64,000 nt of DNA from Methylobacter sp. (GCF_030680395.1 NZ_JAUXVR010000029.1:1-64000), one strand, 5' to 3'. Positions 22,176 to 34,196 are shown, counted from the first letter of the stretch. The notes: a model not told the origin generated them from the sequence alone. Made by a program: numbers and translations.

Positions 22176-22901
22176 ACCACTCTCTCCAATATTATTTGTT
22201 ATTAATGTGAGGGGAACCCTAAGGAGCCCGGTAATCTTACTGTACATCCAATGGGATTGTAAGATATGCAGCGGATAAGGTACAACCAAATTTCCTTGCA
22301 TGAGTTTAACCGTCTGGTTATAGGGGAAATGCTTGCTTCATGGGATTCCCGGCGCTACGAGCTACTTGCCGTCATTCTATGGGTTGCTCTCTATATATTT
22401 AAGTAATAAACAACTGTTGTAGTACACGTTAAATGCCAGGAAAAAGATGACCTTAACAACTATCTATTGTAAGAGCCATCAAAAAACCGTCCGGCAAAAA
22501 AATATCCGGGCTCTGTTATGTTATTACTGTTGCCTATCGACCGTAGTAATAGCCGGTAAAACTTAAGCTCTTGCTATGGACGGCGTGTAGGAGTAGAGCG
22601 CAAACAGCAGTCGCTTTACGACTATGGGGGTGGCGTCGTCGTTTCTCTGGCCTTTCCCCGCAGAAGAGGGCACAGAGGCGCGGAATTTTGAAATGCAATA
22701 AGCAATATGAAATTCATCATGCGCCGCAACTCAATCTTATTCAAAATGGACCTCTATCGCCGGTTATTGTCTCGATTTTTACCCCGACTAAAACTTCTTT
22801 CATTATCAGTCAGCGGGGGTTTACACTGCACCGTGAGATAAGGGAGTCAAACCTTAGATTGCTCTGCACACTGCAACAGGAGATTAATAATGCGCAAAAT
22901 A

Positions 22902-23369
22902 ATGATCAACCAAATCGCTGAAAATACCCCGTCTTCCGATCTGAATTTTCTGGATCTGGAGCAGTTGGCTCAAGTAGAGTTTACTTCGGAGTGTCTGGAG
23001 TACCCTATAGAATCGGCCTTATTGTTGACGGAGGATTCGGGGTCGGGATGGCGGGCGGCAAGCGGCGGTGAGCAAACGATCCGTCTGTTCTTCGATCAAC
23101 CTCGCACTATAGAGCATATTTTTCTGATATTCGATGAGCCGCAGCAATCGCGGACCCAGGAGTTTGTCCTGCTTTGGCTGATGGATAAAGAAAGCTCTTA
23201 TCGAGAGATTCTGCGTCAGCAATATCACTTTAGTCCGCCCGACACCACGCGTGAAATCGAGCATTATGAGGTCAGGCTTAATCAATTAAAGGTATTGGAA
23301 TTAAGAATAATTCCAGACATCAGTGGGGGTGAAGCTTGTGCCAGACTTAAACAGTTGCGTCTCGCGTAA
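22902..23369 (+). CDS. hypothetical protein, discoidin/carbohydrate-binding-like fold
   Basis: GSGWRAASGGEQTIRLFFDQPRTIEHIFLIFDEPQQSRTQEFVLLW; beta-sandwich-like pattern. Confidence 0.5.
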   Translation: MINQIAENTPSSDLNFLDLEQLAQVEFTSECLEYPIESALLLTEDSGSGWRAASGGEQTIRLFFDQPRTIEHIFLIFDEPQQSRTQEFVLLWLMDKESSYREILRQQYHFSPPDTTREIEHYEVRLNQLKVLELRIIPDISGGEACARLKQLRLA

Positions 23370-23485
23370 ATGCCGATTCTAATAGTCATGGCTGTCCAAT
23401 TGCATACGAATAGCCAAAACAAATAATAAAAAATAGCATGAGCTTATGAGCTTATAGCTAAATCAACTAAAGAGGAGAGATAGTT

Positions 23486-25612
23486 ATGATGTTTCCAACA
23501 TCTGCATCAGTTGTTATCGCATTATTGATGGGTATTGTAGGGGGCGCATTCGTGATTTGGGAATTACGACGCGTTCTTAGCTATGACCCCGGTAATGAAG
23601 CCATGCAAGCCATTGCAAAGGCTATTCAAGAAGGATCGGCGGCTTTTTTGTCGCGTGAGTATCGTGTCATTGCGATTTTTGTCGTTATCGTCGCTACGGT
23701 TATTTCCACATTTTTGCATTGGCAGACTGCACTTTGTTTTGTGGTGGGCGCGATTGCATCGGCAGGCGCGGGCTATCTGGGTATGTATGTGGCGGTTCGG
23801 GCCAACGTCCGAACTGCAGCGGCAGCCGGTCGCAATCTGCATGAAGGGTTACGCGTTGCCTTTGGCAGCGGCTCGATTATGGGCATGGCTGTGGTCAGTT
23901 TTAGTCTGGTCGGCATGACGGTATTGTTTTTGATATTTAACGGCAATCCGAATCAGCTTACTTATATTACCGGCTTCGGTTTTGGCGCCAGCAGTATTGC
24001 GCTGTTCGCCAGGGTCGGCGGCGGCATTTATACCAAAGCCGCTGATGTGGGCGCTGACTTGGTAGGTAAGGTAGAACAAGGCATCCCCGAAGACGATCCA
24101 CGTAATCCCGCCGTCATTGCCGATAATGTGGGTGATAATGTGGGTGATGTCGCAGGCATGGGGGCCGACTTATTTGAAAGTTATAGTGGTTCCATTATTG
24201 CTGCCGCAACGCTGGGCGCGGCATTGGGTGCAAAGTCGCCGGCTTTTATCGGCTTGCCTTTTCTGGTTGCCGCCGTAGGCATAATTGCCAGTCTTTTTGG
24301 TATTTATATGGTGACCGGCGAAGAACAAAAACAGTCGGAAAACGGTAATAATTCCAGAACCGCCCGCATAGCCCGGTTTATCGGGCAATATGTAATAAAA
24401 ATTGATGAAAATGCCAGTCTGGATGATTTGTTGAAAGCGTTACGCCATTCCGTTTGGGGTGCTTCAGTGATCATTCTGGGACTTTCTTTAATCGCTGTAT
24501 TGATTTCGGGTGTCAGTTTCAATTATTGGCTGGTTATTCTGGTCGGTTTGGTGGCGGGTAATGCCATTGCTTATGTAACCGAGTATTACACGGCGTACAC
24601 CGAAAAACCCACGCAAGCCATTGCTCACGCAACGCAAACGGGCGCGGCAACAACCATTATCCAAGGTTTGGCCGTGGGCATGATGAGTACCGTATTTCCG
24701 GTATTGATTGTCGCGGCGGCTATCTTGCTGAGTATCTGGCTGGGTCATAAAGCCGACGGCACTATTGCTGCAGGTCTCTATGCGGTAGCTCTGGCGGGTG
24801 TGGGGATGTTAAGTACTCTGGGCGTTACGTTGGCGACTGATGCTTATGGGCCTGTAGCCGATAATGCGGGCGGCATTGCTGAGATGAGTCATTTGCCCAG
24901 TGAAGTGCGCCATCGCACCGACGCGCTGGATAGTTTGGGTAATACTACTGCCGCTACCGGCAAAGGCTTTGCGATAGGCTCGGCGGTATTGACGGCGTTG
25001 GCCTTATTGGCCGCTTATGTGACGGCCGCAAAAATCGACAATTTGAATATTCTGGGGCCTACCATGCTGCCGGGTATCCTGATTGGCGCGATGATGCCTT
25101 ATCTGTTTTCCGCACTGACCATGATGGCGGTGGGCAAAGCGGCTCACGAGATTGTTGTTGAGGTGCGTCGCCAGTTTCGCGAAATTCCAGGCTTAATGGA
25201 AGGTACAGGGCAGCCTGATTATGCAACTTGTGTCGGTATCAGCACCGAAAGCGCTTTGCGTGAAATGATATTGCCCGGCGCATTGGCGGTTGTTGTGCCG
25301 CTGGTTGTGGGGCATGTATTGGGTAAAGAAGCCCTGGCGGGTATGCTGGTCGGCACCATGTCTTCCGGCTTCCTGCTGGCGGTGATGATGGCTAATGCGG
25401 GCGGTGCCTGGGACAATGCGAAAAAATGGATTGAAACAGGGCAATATGGCGGTAAGGGTTCCGACTCTCACAAAGCTGCTGTGGTCGGCGATACTGTCGG
25501 TGATCCGTTCAAAGACACCAGCGGCCCGTCTTTAAATATTTTGATTAAGCTGATGACCATAGTCAGTCTTGTGTTTGCTACTTCATTTGGTTCGGGGTGG
25601 TTTAACTTTTAA
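23486..25612 (+). CDS. hppA: membrane-bound ion-translocating pyrophosphatase
   Basis: [35 protein letters not shown] and [23 protein letters not shown] motifs; [10 protein letters not shown] segment. Confidence 0.97.
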   Translation: MMFPTSASVVIALLMGIVGGAFVIWELRRVLSYDPGNEAMQAIAKAIQEGSAAFLSREYRVIAIFVVIVATVISTFLHWQTALCFVVGAIASAGAGYLGMYVAVRANVRTAAAAGRNLHEGLRVAFGSGSIMGMAVVSFSLVGMTVLFLIFNGNPNQLTYITGFGFGASSIALFARVGGGIYTKAADVGADLVGKVEQGIPEDDPRNPAVIADNVGDNVGDVAGMGADLFESYSGSIIAAATLGAALGAKSPAFIGLPFLVAAVGIIASLFGIYMVTGEEQKQSENGNNSRTARIARFIGQYVIKIDENASLDDLLKALRHSVWGASVIILGLSLIAVLISGVSFNYWLVILVGLVAGNAIAYVTEYYTAYTEKPTQAIAHATQTGAATTIIQGLAVGMMSTVFPVLIVAAAILLSIWLGHKADGTIAAGLYAVALAGVGMLSTLGVTLATDAYGPVADNAGGIAEMSHLPSEVRHRTDALDSLGNTTAATGKGFAIGSAVLTALALLAAYVTAAKIDNLNILGPTMLPGILIGAMMPYLFSALTMMAVGKAAHEIVVEVRRQFREIPGLMEGTGQPDYATCVGISTESALREMILPGALAVVVPLVVGHVLGKEALAGMLVGTMSSGFLLAVMMANAGGAWDNAKKWIETGQYGGKGSDSHKAAVVGDTVGDPFKDTSGPSLNILIKLMTIVSLVFATSFGSGWFNF

Positions 25613-25633
25613 AAAACGCGTCCATTATGGTTA

Positions 25634-25667
25634 TGCCATTTGCCTGTTTTCGATTAGGCAAATGGCA
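25634..25667. terminator. hairpin TGCCATTTGCCT...AGGCAAATGGCA
   Basis: 12-bp perfect inverted repeat 22 bp after hppA stop. Confidence 0.65.
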
Positions 25668-25725
25668 GGCTCGGATGCAAAGTTGCTACTAAGCTAAGTT
25701 TTGGAATCTAATTTGCGAGGTTGAT

Positions 25726-26331
25726 ATGTTTAAATGGCTGAGTGTTTTGTTCATGATGACTGTTTTGTCCGGCTGCGGTTATAACACGCTACAGTCCGGC
25801 GATGAGGGTATTAAAGCGGCATGGGCAGAGGTGCTAAACCAGTACCAGCGCCGTGCCGATCTGGTGCCTAATCTGGTGAATGTGGTGAAAGGTTATGCTG
25901 CTCACGAAAAGGATGTGCTTACCCAAGTTACCGAGGCTCGTGCCAAAGTCGGGTCGTTACAGGCCACGCCGGAATTGGTTGATGATGAGCAGGCATTCCA
26001 GAAGTTTATTGCCGCTCAGGGGCAGATGACCAGTGCGATTTCACGGCTGCTGGCAGTGGCCGAAAACTATCCGCAACTGAAAGCCGATGGTTTGTTCAGG
26101 GATTTGCAAGCGCAACTGGAAGGTACGGAAAATCGTATTACCGTGGCGCGTAATCGCTATATTGGTGCGGTCAAGGATTACAATATTACCGTGCGCTCTT
26201 TTCCTTCCAACCTTACGGCGATGATGTTCGGTCACAAAGCCAAACCGAGCTTTACCGTAGAAAATGAACAAGCTATTGCAAAGCCGCCTACAGTCGACTT
26301 TGGTGCGCCTGCGCCGGCTGGCGGACAGTAG
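25726..26331 (+). CDS. lemA: LemA family protein
   Basis: WAEVLNQYQRRADLVPNLVNVVKGYAAHEKDVLTQVTEARAKVG. Confidence 0.93.
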   Translation: MFKWLSVLFMMTVLSGCGYNTLQSGDEGIKAAWAEVLNQYQRRADLVPNLVNVVKGYAAHEKDVLTQVTEARAKVGSLQATPELVDDEQAFQKFIAAQGQMTSAISRLLAVAENYPQLKADGLFRDLQAQLEGTENRITVARNRYIGAVKDYNITVRSFPSNLTAMMFGHKAKPSFTVENEQAIAKPPTVDFGAPAPAGGQ

Positions 26332-26332
26332 A

Positions 26333-27178
26333 ATGTTGTCTGCGATATTTCCCCGCGTCCGTTACGGGCTCGGGTTTTTCCTGCTGTTGTTTTGTATGGT
26401 GTCTTGGGCGATAGTCGGTGTTCCCGAGCTATCGCGTCGAGTCACTGATCTTACCACTACACTCAGTGCCGAACAGATAACTAAATTGGAAAATAAGTTG
26501 GCGGCATTTGAAGCCAAAAAAGGCAGTCAGATCGCAGTATTAATAGTCCCGACTACTCAACCTAAAGATATATCTGAATTTGGCATAGAGGTTGCCGATT
26601 TATGGCAAATAGGCCGCAAAGGCGTCGATGACGGGGTCATTCTAATAGTGGCAAAAGATGATCGAAAGTTGCGCCTGGAAGTTGGCTACGGTCTGGAGGG
26701 TGTTATTCCCGACGCAGTTGCCAAAAGGGTGATAGCCGAGACCATTACGCCGCATTTTAAGGAAGGCGACTACGCGGGCGGGATTGATGCAGGCGTTACG
26801 CAGCTAATGATGTTGATTGAAGGAGAGGCTTTGCCGGCACCGTCTGAAAATTCAGGTGAAAGTCTGGGTGAGGGATCTTTTATGTTTGTTTTGATTGGCG
26901 GCTTAATCGCAGGTTTTGCGCTGTCGGCCATGATGGGCCGAGTCATGGGAGGCATGCTTGCTGGGTTGGGTAGTGGTGTGGTAGCTGCACTGGTTTTGGG
27001 ATTAGCTTTTTCGGCAGCGTTATTTGTCGGCTTAATGGTTTTTTTTATCGTTGGGGTTCGCTCAACGGGTGGACGCGGTTGGTCCAGCGGCGGGGGCTTT
27101 GGCGGGAGTAGTGGTGGCGGTTCATGGGGCGGTGGCGGTGGCCGCTTTGGCGGAGGAGGGGCGTCAGGATCATGGTAA
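26333..27178 (+). CDS. TPM domain-containing protein (YgcG-like), Gly/Ser-rich C-terminus
   Basis: TPM domain 'LENKLAAFEAKKGSQIAVLIVPTTQP...VDDGVILIVAKDDRKLRLEVGYGLEG'. Confidence 0.9.
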   Translation: MLSAIFPRVRYGLGFFLLLFCMVSWAIVGVPELSRRVTDLTTTLSAEQITKLENKLAAFEAKKGSQIAVLIVPTTQPKDISEFGIEVADLWQIGRKGVDDGVILIVAKDDRKLRLEVGYGLEGVIPDAVAKRVIAETITPHFKEGDYAGGIDAGVTQLMMLIEGEALPAPSENSGESLGEGSFMFVLIGGLIAGFALSAMMGRVMGGMLAGLGSGVVAALVLGLAFSAALFVGLMVFFIVGVRSTGGRGWSSGGGFGGSSGGGSWGGGGGRFGGGGASGSW

Positions 27179-27672
27179 ATATTAAGCGTTGGTTTCGGCA
27201 TGCCTTTATGCTGCCGTGGCGATGGCGGGTGTTGTTCCCCAAGGCGGTACTCGGAGATATAGAAAAAGCAGTAAAATATTCCGAGCATCAGCACAGCGGA
27301 GAACTCCGTTTTGCCATTGAAAATGTACTTGCATTGAGTCAGGTTTGGCGTGGTATATCGGCTCGTCAGCGTGCGATAGAGGTGTTTTCAGATTTACGGG
27401 TCTGGGATACTGAACAAAACAGCGGCGTTTTGATTTATCTGTTGCTGGCGGACCGTGAAGTCCATATTGTCGCAGACCGGGGTATTGCCAAGTGCGTAGA
27501 GCAAGTCGAGTGGGATGCCATAGCCCAGGATATGCAACAAGAATTCCTGCGCGGTGATTTTCTGCGTGGGTCGCTGCAAGGTATTGAACGTATTACAATG
27601 TTGCTGGCTACTCATTTTCCACCCGGTGCGGATAATCCCAATGAGCTTTCCAATAAGCCTGTTATCGTTTAG
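27172..27672 (+). CDS. second TPM domain-containing protein
   Basis: EKAVKYSEHQHSGELRFAIENVL...LLADREVHIVADRGIAKCV; overlaps preceding CDS end. Confidence 0.8.
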   Translation: MVNIKRWFRHAFMLPWRWRVLFPKAVLGDIEKAVKYSEHQHSGELRFAIENVLALSQVWRGISARQRAIEVFSDLRVWDTEQNSGVLIYLLLADREVHIVADRGIAKCVEQVEWDAIAQDMQQEFLRGDFLRGSLQGIERITMLLATHFPPGADNPNELSNKPVIV

Positions 27673-27812
27673 CATTGATAGCTTAGCCTCTTTAATTAAT
27701 TATCTTGCCTATCTTTTATTGGCTGAAGATAGGGCTTTTAGTTCTATCCACTCATACAGGATAGTCATTTAGGATTGACGAATTTGTTGTTTCCATATAC
27801 TATTGCGCGGTT

Positions 27813-28340
27813 ATGTTAGCTCGATTACCTGAATATATAGACCCCTTGCACCTGGCTGATAAGCGTGGTGAATTAAAGGGGCAAATACCTGTAAGTAGCT
27901 TGGATCGTTTGGCCGACGTGCTGTTCAACGATACAGGAGCTGTAGCTGTGGATCTTTTTTTTGGTCGGGAAGGAAGATTGGCCAAAGTTGAAGGGCAAAT
28001 AGAAGCGGTTCTGGAACTTAAGTGCCAAAACTGCCTGCAAGGAGTGCAATGGCCTGTCAAAAACACCATCAAGCTAGGTATTGTTACTTCAATAGATCAA
28101 GCAGACAGATTGCCCGAGGATTATGAGCCGTTGTTAGTTGATGAAGAAAAAATCCTTTTAAAGAGCATTATTGAAGACGAATTGTTACTTATTTTGCCTG
28201 CATTCCCCAAGCACCAGCACAATTGTCTCGCCCATAAGTCGGGCAATAATAAAGTAGACTTTTTACTGAATGAACAGCAGTCGTCCACCGAAAACCCTTT
28301 TTCCATCTTAGCCAAATTAAAAAACACTGGAGATTTATAA
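27813..28340 (+). CDS. yceD: YceD/DUF177 family protein
   Basis: located before rpmF; LKCQNCLQ motif. Confidence 0.85.
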   Translation: MLARLPEYIDPLHLADKRGELKGQIPVSSLDRLADVLFNDTGAVAVDLFFGREGRLAKVEGQIEAVLELKCQNCLQGVQWPVKNTIKLGIVTSIDQADRLPEDYEPLLVDEEKILLKSIIEDELLLILPAFPKHQHNCLAHKSGNNKVDFLLNEQQSSTENPFSILAKLKNTGDL

Positions 28341-28522
28341 TGGCCGTACAAAAAAGTAAAGTATCGCGTTCAAGACGTGGTCAACGTCGTTCACACGATG
28401 CGTTAACAGGTAGAACTTTGTCTCAAGATCCAATGACAGGTGAAACTCATATTCGTCACCATGTTACTCCAGATGGTTTCTTTAAAGGCCGCCAAATCGT
28501 AAGCAACGGCGACGAAGATTAA
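28340..28522 (+). CDS. rpmF: 50S ribosomal protein L32
   Basis: [23 protein letters not shown]. Confidence 0.97.
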   Translation: MAVQKSKVSRSRRGQRRSHDALTGRTLSQDPMTGETHIRHHVTPDGFFKGRQIVSNGDED

Positions 28523-28552
28523 TAAATCTTTCCACCTTGCAGCATGATGATA

Positions 28553-28591
28553 TGCCGAAGTTGATCAAATCAGGTCAGGTTCGGCTTTTTT
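28553..28591 (+). terminator. possible rho-independent terminator/attenuator between rpmF and plsX
   Basis: GCCGAAG...GGTTCGGC followed by TTTTTTAT. Confidence 0.45.
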
Positions 28592-28618
28592 ATAATAACT
28601 CAGGAGTCATCCGTAAGC

Positions 28619-29647
28619 GTGAGCCTAACAATTTCGATTGATGCAATGGGCGGGGATTACGGTCCTGAAGTCACCATTCCGGCATCATTGGATTGTTTAA
28701 AAAACAATCCAGACTTAAAACTGATCTTAGTGGGCGATGAAGCTGTTCTCAATCCGCAGTTAGCCCATGCATTAATTGATTACCAAGACAGACTCAGTAT
28801 TCAGCACGCATCCCAGTGTGTTGAAATGGATGAGTCTCCATCCAAAGCGCTAAAAAATAAAAAAGATTCGTCAATGCGGGTTGCTATCAACCTGGTCCGC
28901 GACGGGCGCGCAGATGCTTGTGTTAGTGCCGGCAATACCGGAGCCTTAATGGCGACTGCCCGTTTTGTACTAAAAATGATTCCGGGTATTGATCGGCCCG
29001 CGATTATTTCCACATTACCTTCAATTAACGGACATACCCATGCACTTGATCTGGGGGCCAATGTGGATTGCACTGCGGAGCACCTTTTTCAATTTGCGGT
29101 AATGGGCGCCGAGTTGGTTAAGGCGGTAGAAAATATTGATAACCCCAAGGTGGGATTATTAAATATTGGCGAAGAAGACATGAAAGGTAATGAGCAGGTT
29201 AAGGCGGCCGCAAAGTTACTGGAGAATTCATCGTTAAACTACATAGGCTATGTCGAAGGCGACTCCTTAAATGCAGGTCATATCGCAGTTGATTTGATTG
29301 TTGCCGATGGTTTTGTTGGTAATGTCGCGCTCAAATCCATTGAAGGTGCAGCAAAAATGATTGGAACTGCGTTGAGAGAGGCTTTTGGCAAAAACATTGT
29401 CACCAAGTTGGCGGGGTTGCTGGTCTATCCGGTACTCAAATCATTTAAAAAACGCATCGATCCGCGCTTGTATAATGGAGCGAGTTTTTTAGGGTTGCGC
29501 GGCCTGGTTATTAAAAGCCATGGCGGTGCTGATGTGCTGGCGTTTAAAACAGCTATTCATCTTGCTGAAATTGAAGTCAAGAAAGATGTTATTAGAAAAA
29601 TAAGCGAACAAGTCGAAAAAACTTTGGCTCTGAGAGAGAATGCATGA
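28619..29647 (+). CDS. plsX: phosphate acyltransferase PlsX
   Basis: [19 protein letters not shown]; fab cluster context; GTG start. Confidence 0.96.
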   Translation: MSLTISIDAMGGDYGPEVTIPASLDCLKNNPDLKLILVGDEAVLNPQLAHALIDYQDRLSIQHASQCVEMDESPSKALKNKKDSSMRVAINLVRDGRADACVSAGNTGALMATARFVLKMIPGIDRPAIISTLPSINGHTHALDLGANVDCTAEHLFQFAVMGAELVKAVENIDNPKVGLLNIGEEDMKGNEQVKAAAKLLENSSLNYIGYVEGDSLNAGHIAVDLIVADGFVGNVALKSIEGAAKMIGTALREAFGKNIVTKLAGLLVYPVLKSFKKRIDPRLYNGASFLGLRGLVIKSHGGADVLAFKTAIHLAEIEVKKDVIRKISEQVEKTLALRENA

Positions 29648-30612
29648 CTCGTTATTCAAGAGTAATCGGTACCGGTGGTTATTTACCGGAAGAAGTTCGT
29701 ACCAATGAACAAATATCACAAACTGTTGATACTTCCGATAGTTGGATTTTTGAGCGTACCGGCATTAAAAGCCGTCGCATTGCGGGAGCTGATGAAACAG
29801 CCTCAAGTATGGCTGAAATTGCTGCAAGACAAGCCATAGAAGCCGCCGCTTGTGATCCCGAAGAAATTGATTTGATTGTTGTTGCGACCGGGACGCCTGA
29901 TCGTGTTTATCCTAGTACCGGCTGTTTATTGCAGCGGCGCTTGGGTATTAAAAACTGCGTCGCCTTTGATGTGCAGGCCGCCTGTTCAGGTTCGATTTTT
30001 GCGTTGAGCATTGCCGATCAATATATAAAATCGGGCGCAGCCAAGAAGGTTCTTGTTGTAGGGTCTGAAATCTGTTCGCGCGTTGTTGACTGGACTGATC
30101 GGGGCACTTGCATCTTGTTCGGTGATGGCGCAGGCGCGGTATTGCTGAGCGCATCGGATGAGGCCGGTATTTTATCGACGCATATTCATTCTGACGGTGA
30201 ATATGAAGATCTGCTGTATTGCCCGAATCCTCAGGCGGCTACCGAGGCGAATAAACATGAAGCCGGTTACATCAACATGCGTGGTAACGAAGTGTTCAAG
30301 GTGGCTGTCAACACGCTGGGCCGCATAGTCGATGAAACCTTGGCTGCAAATAACATGCAGCAATCCGATGTTGACTGGTTGGTTCCTCATCAGGCGAATA
30401 CGCGGATTATTGCGGCGACAGCAAAAAAATTAAAAATGTCCATGGATCATGTTATTTTAACCCTTGAAAATCAGGGTAATACTTCATCTGCGTCCGTGTT
30501 GCTCGCCCTCAATGAAGGTATTCGGGACGGTCGTATTCAGCGCGGACAAGTCGTTTTGCTTGAAGCATTTGGAGCGGGATTCACTTGGGGTTCTGCATTA
30601 ATTAAATACTAA
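29644..30612 (+). CDS. fabH: beta-ketoacyl-ACP synthase III
   Basis: [24 protein letters not shown]. Confidence 0.97.
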   Translation: MTRYSRVIGTGGYLPEEVRTNEQISQTVDTSDSWIFERTGIKSRRIAGADETASSMAEIAARQAIEAAACDPEEIDLIVVATGTPDRVYPSTGCLLQRRLGIKNCVAFDVQAACSGSIFALSIADQYIKSGAAKKVLVVGSEICSRVVDWTDRGTCILFGDGAGAVLLSASDEAGILSTHIHSDGEYEDLLYCPNPQAATEANKHEAGYINMRGNEVFKVAVNTLGRIVDETLAANNMQQSDVDWLVPHQANTRIIAATAKKLKMSMDHVILTLENQGNTSSASVLLALNEGIRDGRIQRGQVVLLEAFGAGFTWGSALIKY

Positions 30613-30618
30613 AAGCGT

Positions 30619-31575
30619 ATGGAAATGAATAACCAAATTTATAACTTAGCTTTTGTTTTTCCAGGTCAGGGTTCGCAATCTGTCGGTATGTTGACTGATT
30701 TGGCTGCCAGCTATCCTGAAGTTAAACATACTTTTGAAAGGGCATCCGATGCGCTGGGCAAAGATTTATGGTCTATTGTCGCAGAAGGTCCGGAAGACGA
30801 GCTTAATCAAACGCATAATACACAACCTGCAATGCTGTCCGCCGGTGTGGCCGTTTGGGAGGTCTGGTGTAAACACAGTAATGTTCGTCCCGCATGGATG
30901 GCAGGACACAGCTTGGGCGAATATACTGCCTTGGTGTGTTCGGGCGCCATGTCGTTTGAAGATGGCATAAGGCTGGTTGCAGCAAGAGGGCGACTGATGC
31001 AGGAAGCTGTGCCTGCCGGTGTCGGCGCAATGGCGGCAATTTTGGGTCTTGAAGACCATCAGGTTGTTAAGGTTTGCGCCGATGCGGCTGAGGACGAAAT
31101 AGTTTCGGCAGTTAACTTCAATTCGCCGGGGCAGGTAGTCATTGCAGGTAATGTTGCTGCCGTTGAAAGAGCAATGCTTGCGGCAAAAGCAATAGGCGCG
31201 AAACGAGCTGTATTGTTGCCGGTTAGTGTTCCTTCGCATTGCGCATTAATGGAGTCAGCGGCCAAAAAGCTGGATGAACAATTACAACATACTATGATTG
31301 ACACTCCAAAAATGACGTTGATTCATAATGTGGATGTTGCATCGCACAGCGCCCCTGAAGTCATCCGTAACGCATTAAAAGAACAACTCTATAAGCCGGT
31401 GCGTTGGGCCGATAGTATCAAGTTTATGCATGATCAGGGCGTTACCTGTTTTGTTGAATGCGGTCCGGGCAAGGTGTTAATCGGGCTGAACAAACGCATC
31501 GCCAAGGATGCCGAACAACTATCTATTTATGATCCGGAAACATTAAATAAAGTATTGGAGCAACTCAATGGATAA
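30619..31575 (+). CDS. fabD: malonyl CoA-ACP transacylase
   Basis: FPGQGSQSVGM, GHSLGEYTALV. Confidence 0.97.
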   Translation: MEMNNQIYNLAFVFPGQGSQSVGMLTDLAASYPEVKHTFERASDALGKDLWSIVAEGPEDELNQTHNTQPAMLSAGVAVWEVWCKHSNVRPAWMAGHSLGEYTALVCSGAMSFEDGIRLVAARGRLMQEAVPAGVGAMAAILGLEDHQVVKVCADAAEDEIVSAVNFNSPGQVVIAGNVAAVERAMLAAKAIGAKRAVLLPVSVPSHCALMESAAKKLDEQLQHTMIDTPKMTLIHNVDVASHSAPEVIRNALKEQLYKPVRWADSIKFMHDQGVTCFVECGPGKVLIGLNKRIAKDAEQLSIYDPETLNKVLEQLNG

Positions 31576-32296
31576 ACAAGTAGCTTTAGTAACGGGCGCC
31601 AGTCGTGGCATCGGTCGGGCAATCGCAGAAAGATTGGCGCAGGATGGTTTTTTTGTTATCGGTACCGCCACCACAGAGAATGGCGCTGATTCAATTTCAG
31701 CCTATCTGGGCGAGCATGGCAAAGGCCTAAAGCTTGATGTCGCTAATCCGGATTCTATTGCAGACGTCATGAAAATTGTTAATGACGAGTTCGGAGCGCC
31801 GACCGTGCTGGTCAATAATGCAGGTATCACTCGGGATAATTTGTTGATGCGCATGAAAGACGAGGAGTGGGATGATATTATCAATACCAACCTGACTTCG
31901 GTTTTTCGTATGAGCAAAGCAGTACTGCGCGGCATGATGAAAGCCAAAACAGGTCGTATTATCAATATTTCATCTGTAGTAGGTTCAACCGGCAATGCAG
32001 GGCAGGCAAATTACGCCGCAGCAAAAGCCGGAATGGTTGGCTTTGCCAAGTCTATGGCCAAAGAAGTGGGTTCGCGTAATATCACCATCAATACAGTGTC
32101 GCCTGGGTTTATCGATACTGATATGACCAAGGAACTGAGTGATGATATTAAGAATACCTTGCTGTCGTCTATTCCCCTGTCTCGTTTGGGTAAGGCGGAA
32201 GAAATAGCGCATACGGTTTCATTTCTGGCTTCTGATGGCGCAGCCTATATCACTGGTGAAAACATTCATGTAAATGGTGGCATGTTCATGCCGTAA
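31568..32296 (+). CDS. fabG: 3-oxoacyl-ACP reductase
   Basis: VTGASRGIGRAIAERL, NVNAAK-type YAAAKAG SDR motifs. Confidence 0.97.
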   Translation: MDKQVALVTGASRGIGRAIAERLAQDGFFVIGTATTENGADSISAYLGEHGKGLKLDVANPDSIADVMKIVNDEFGAPTVLVNNAGITRDNLLMRMKDEEWDDIINTNLTSVFRMSKAVLRGMMKAKTGRIINISSVVGSTGNAGQANYAAAKAGMVGFAKSMAKEVGSRNITINTVSPGFIDTDMTKELSDDIKNTLLSSIPLSRLGKAEEIAHTVSFLASDGAAYITGENIHVNGGMFMP

Positions 32297-32483
32297 GAGG
32301 TGTTGCCTATAGGCCGTATCAGTATGTTCATGCCTTAATATTGTGACATTGGCGCAATATAAAGTATAATTCCCCCGCCGTCTGGAATTTCCGGAGACGG
32401 GATTTCAAATAAAACTAATAACAATACTATTGTAGGTCTCAGATTAGACGCTGGGAAACTTACATTGTTTGAGGACAATAATT

Positions 32484-32714
32484 ATGAGTAACATTGAAGA
32501 ACGAGTAAAAAAGATTGTTGCAGAACAATTGGGTGTTAAAGAAGATATCGCTACTGATGCTTCATTCGTAGATGATCTTGGTGCTGATTCTCTTGATACA
32601 GTCGAACTCGTCATGGCTCTTGAAGAAGAATTCGAATGCGAAATTCCAGACGATGAAGCTGAAAAAATAACAACTGTTCAGCAAGCTATCGATTACGTAG
32701 TAAAAAACGCTTAA
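32484..32714 (+). CDS. acpP: acyl carrier protein
   Basis: [20 protein letters not shown]. Confidence 0.98.
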   Translation: MSNIEERVKKIVAEQLGVKEDIATDASFVDDLGADSLDTVELVMALEEEFECEIPDDEAEKITTVQQAIDYVVKNA

Positions 32715-32739
32715 AACTGATCTTTAGTTGATGAGCTTA

Positions 32740-32874
32740 TAGGTTGGGTTACGACTGCATGGACGCAGGAGGTAGAGCAATGCAGGAGCAATTGCCGACG
32801 ACTACATGGATGCAGAAGGTAAAGCAACGCACGGAGCGATTGCCAAACGTAGCGTAACCCACACTTAGTGCTTC
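32740..32874 (+). repeat. composite intergenic element: two ~48-bp element units (copy B) bounded by inverted repeat GGTTGGGTTACG / CGTAACCCACA
   Basis: units at about 32752-32798 and 32799-32846; imperfect terminal inverted repeats at both ends. Confidence 0.8.
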
Positions 32875-32951
32875 GATGTCATGTTACGATGCACTTCGGC
32901 CTATATAACCAACTCTTTATCCCTCCTTTATTTTTCTTACGGTAAATCACA

Positions 32952-34196
32952 TTGAGCAAACGTCGAGTTGTAATAACTGGATTAGGCGCAATCACGCCTT
33001 TAGCTAACACGGTCTCAGAAACATGGGACGGTATTATTAATGGTAAAAGCGGTATAAGCCCAATTGATTCCTTCGACATTTCTTCTTTTGCCACCACCTT
33101 TGGCGGCGTTATAAGAAATTTTGATATTAGCCAATATATTCCCGAAAAAGATGCCAAACGTATGGATGGTTTCATCCATTACGGTATTGCAGCGGGCTGT
33201 CAGGCGATTGAAGATTCAGGTATTGAAGTAACCGAAGCTAATGCCGAACGTATCGGCGTTGCTATCGGATCGGGTATCGGTGGTATTACCGGTATTGAAG
33301 AATGTTATGCCGTTTACGACAAGAGTGGCCCACGACGTATCTCGCCGTTTTTTGTTCCCGGCAATATCATTAATATGATTTCAGGCAACCTTTCAATCAA
33401 ATACGGATTAAAAGGTCCAAATTACGCCATTGTTACCGCTTGTTCCACAGGCACGCATAACATTGGCGATGCTGCACGTTTAATTAAATACGGCGATGCC
33501 GATGTCATGATTGCGGGCGGTGCTGAACGCTGCACGACATCACCGACAGCAATGGGCGGTTTTGCTTCGGCAAAAGCCTTGTCCCGTCGCAATGATGATC
33601 CGCAGGCCGCCAGTCGCCCCTGGGATAAGGACCGTGACGGCTTTGTGTTAAGCGATGGCGCCGGTGTTGTGGTTCTTGAAGAACTGGAACATGCCAAAGC
33701 GCGCGGCGCAAAAATTTATGCTGAATTGGTAGGCTTTGGCATGAGCGGTGACGCTTATCACATGACTACGCCTTCCGTCGGTGGCGAAGGCGCTGCGCGG
33801 TGCATGAAAAATGCGCTGCGTGATGCCGGATTAAATGCCGATGCTGTCGATTACATCAATGCGCATGGCACATCAACACCGGCCGGCGATGTGGGCGAAA
33901 CTCAGGCGATGAAAGCCGCATTGGGCGACCATGCCTATAAAGTTGCCGTCAGCTCAACAAAGTCTATGATTGGTCATTTATTAGGTGCTGCGGGCGGTAT
34001 TGAAGCAGTGCTGACCGCATTAAGCATCAAAAATCAAATTGCTCCGCCAACCATCAATCTGGAAAACCAAGATCCGGAATGTGATCTGGATTTTGTGCCG
34101 AATATCGCAAGAAACATGAAGATTGATGTAGCCATGTCCAATTCATTCGGTTTTGGCGGCACTAATGGCTCGTTAGTTTTTAAACGGTATGAGTAA
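32952..34196 (+). CDS. fabF: beta-ketoacyl-ACP synthase II
   Basis: [48 protein letters not shown] start. Confidence 0.97.
   Translation: MSKRRVVITGLGAITPLANTVSETWDGIINGKSGISPIDSFDISSFATTFGGVIRNFDISQYIPEKDAKRMDGFIHYGIAAGCQAIEDSGIEVTEANAERIGVAIGSGIGGITGIEECYAVYDKSGPRRISPFFVPGNIINMISGNLSIKYGLKGPNYAIVTACSTGTHNIGDAARLIKYGDADVMIAGGAERCTTSPTAMGGFASAKALSRRNDDPQAASRPWDKDRDGFVLSDGAGVVVLEELEHAKARGAKIYAELVGFGMSGDAYHMTTPSVGGEGAARCMKNALRDAGLNADAVDYINAHGTSTPAGDVGETQAMKAALGDHAYKVAVSSTKSMIGHLLGAAGGIEAVLTALSIKNQIAPPTINLENQDPECDLDFVPNIARNMKIDVAMSNSFGFGGTNGSLVFKRYE

Noticed and set aside
22571-22921. 116-aa + strand ORF
   Set aside because: Arg/Ser-rich composition without recognisable homology, overlaps the next CDS; likely non-coding repeat-containing spacer.
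26770-27294. Pro-rich ORF on the minus strand
   Set aside because: Antisense shadow of the Gly-rich C-terminus of the TPM-domain gene.
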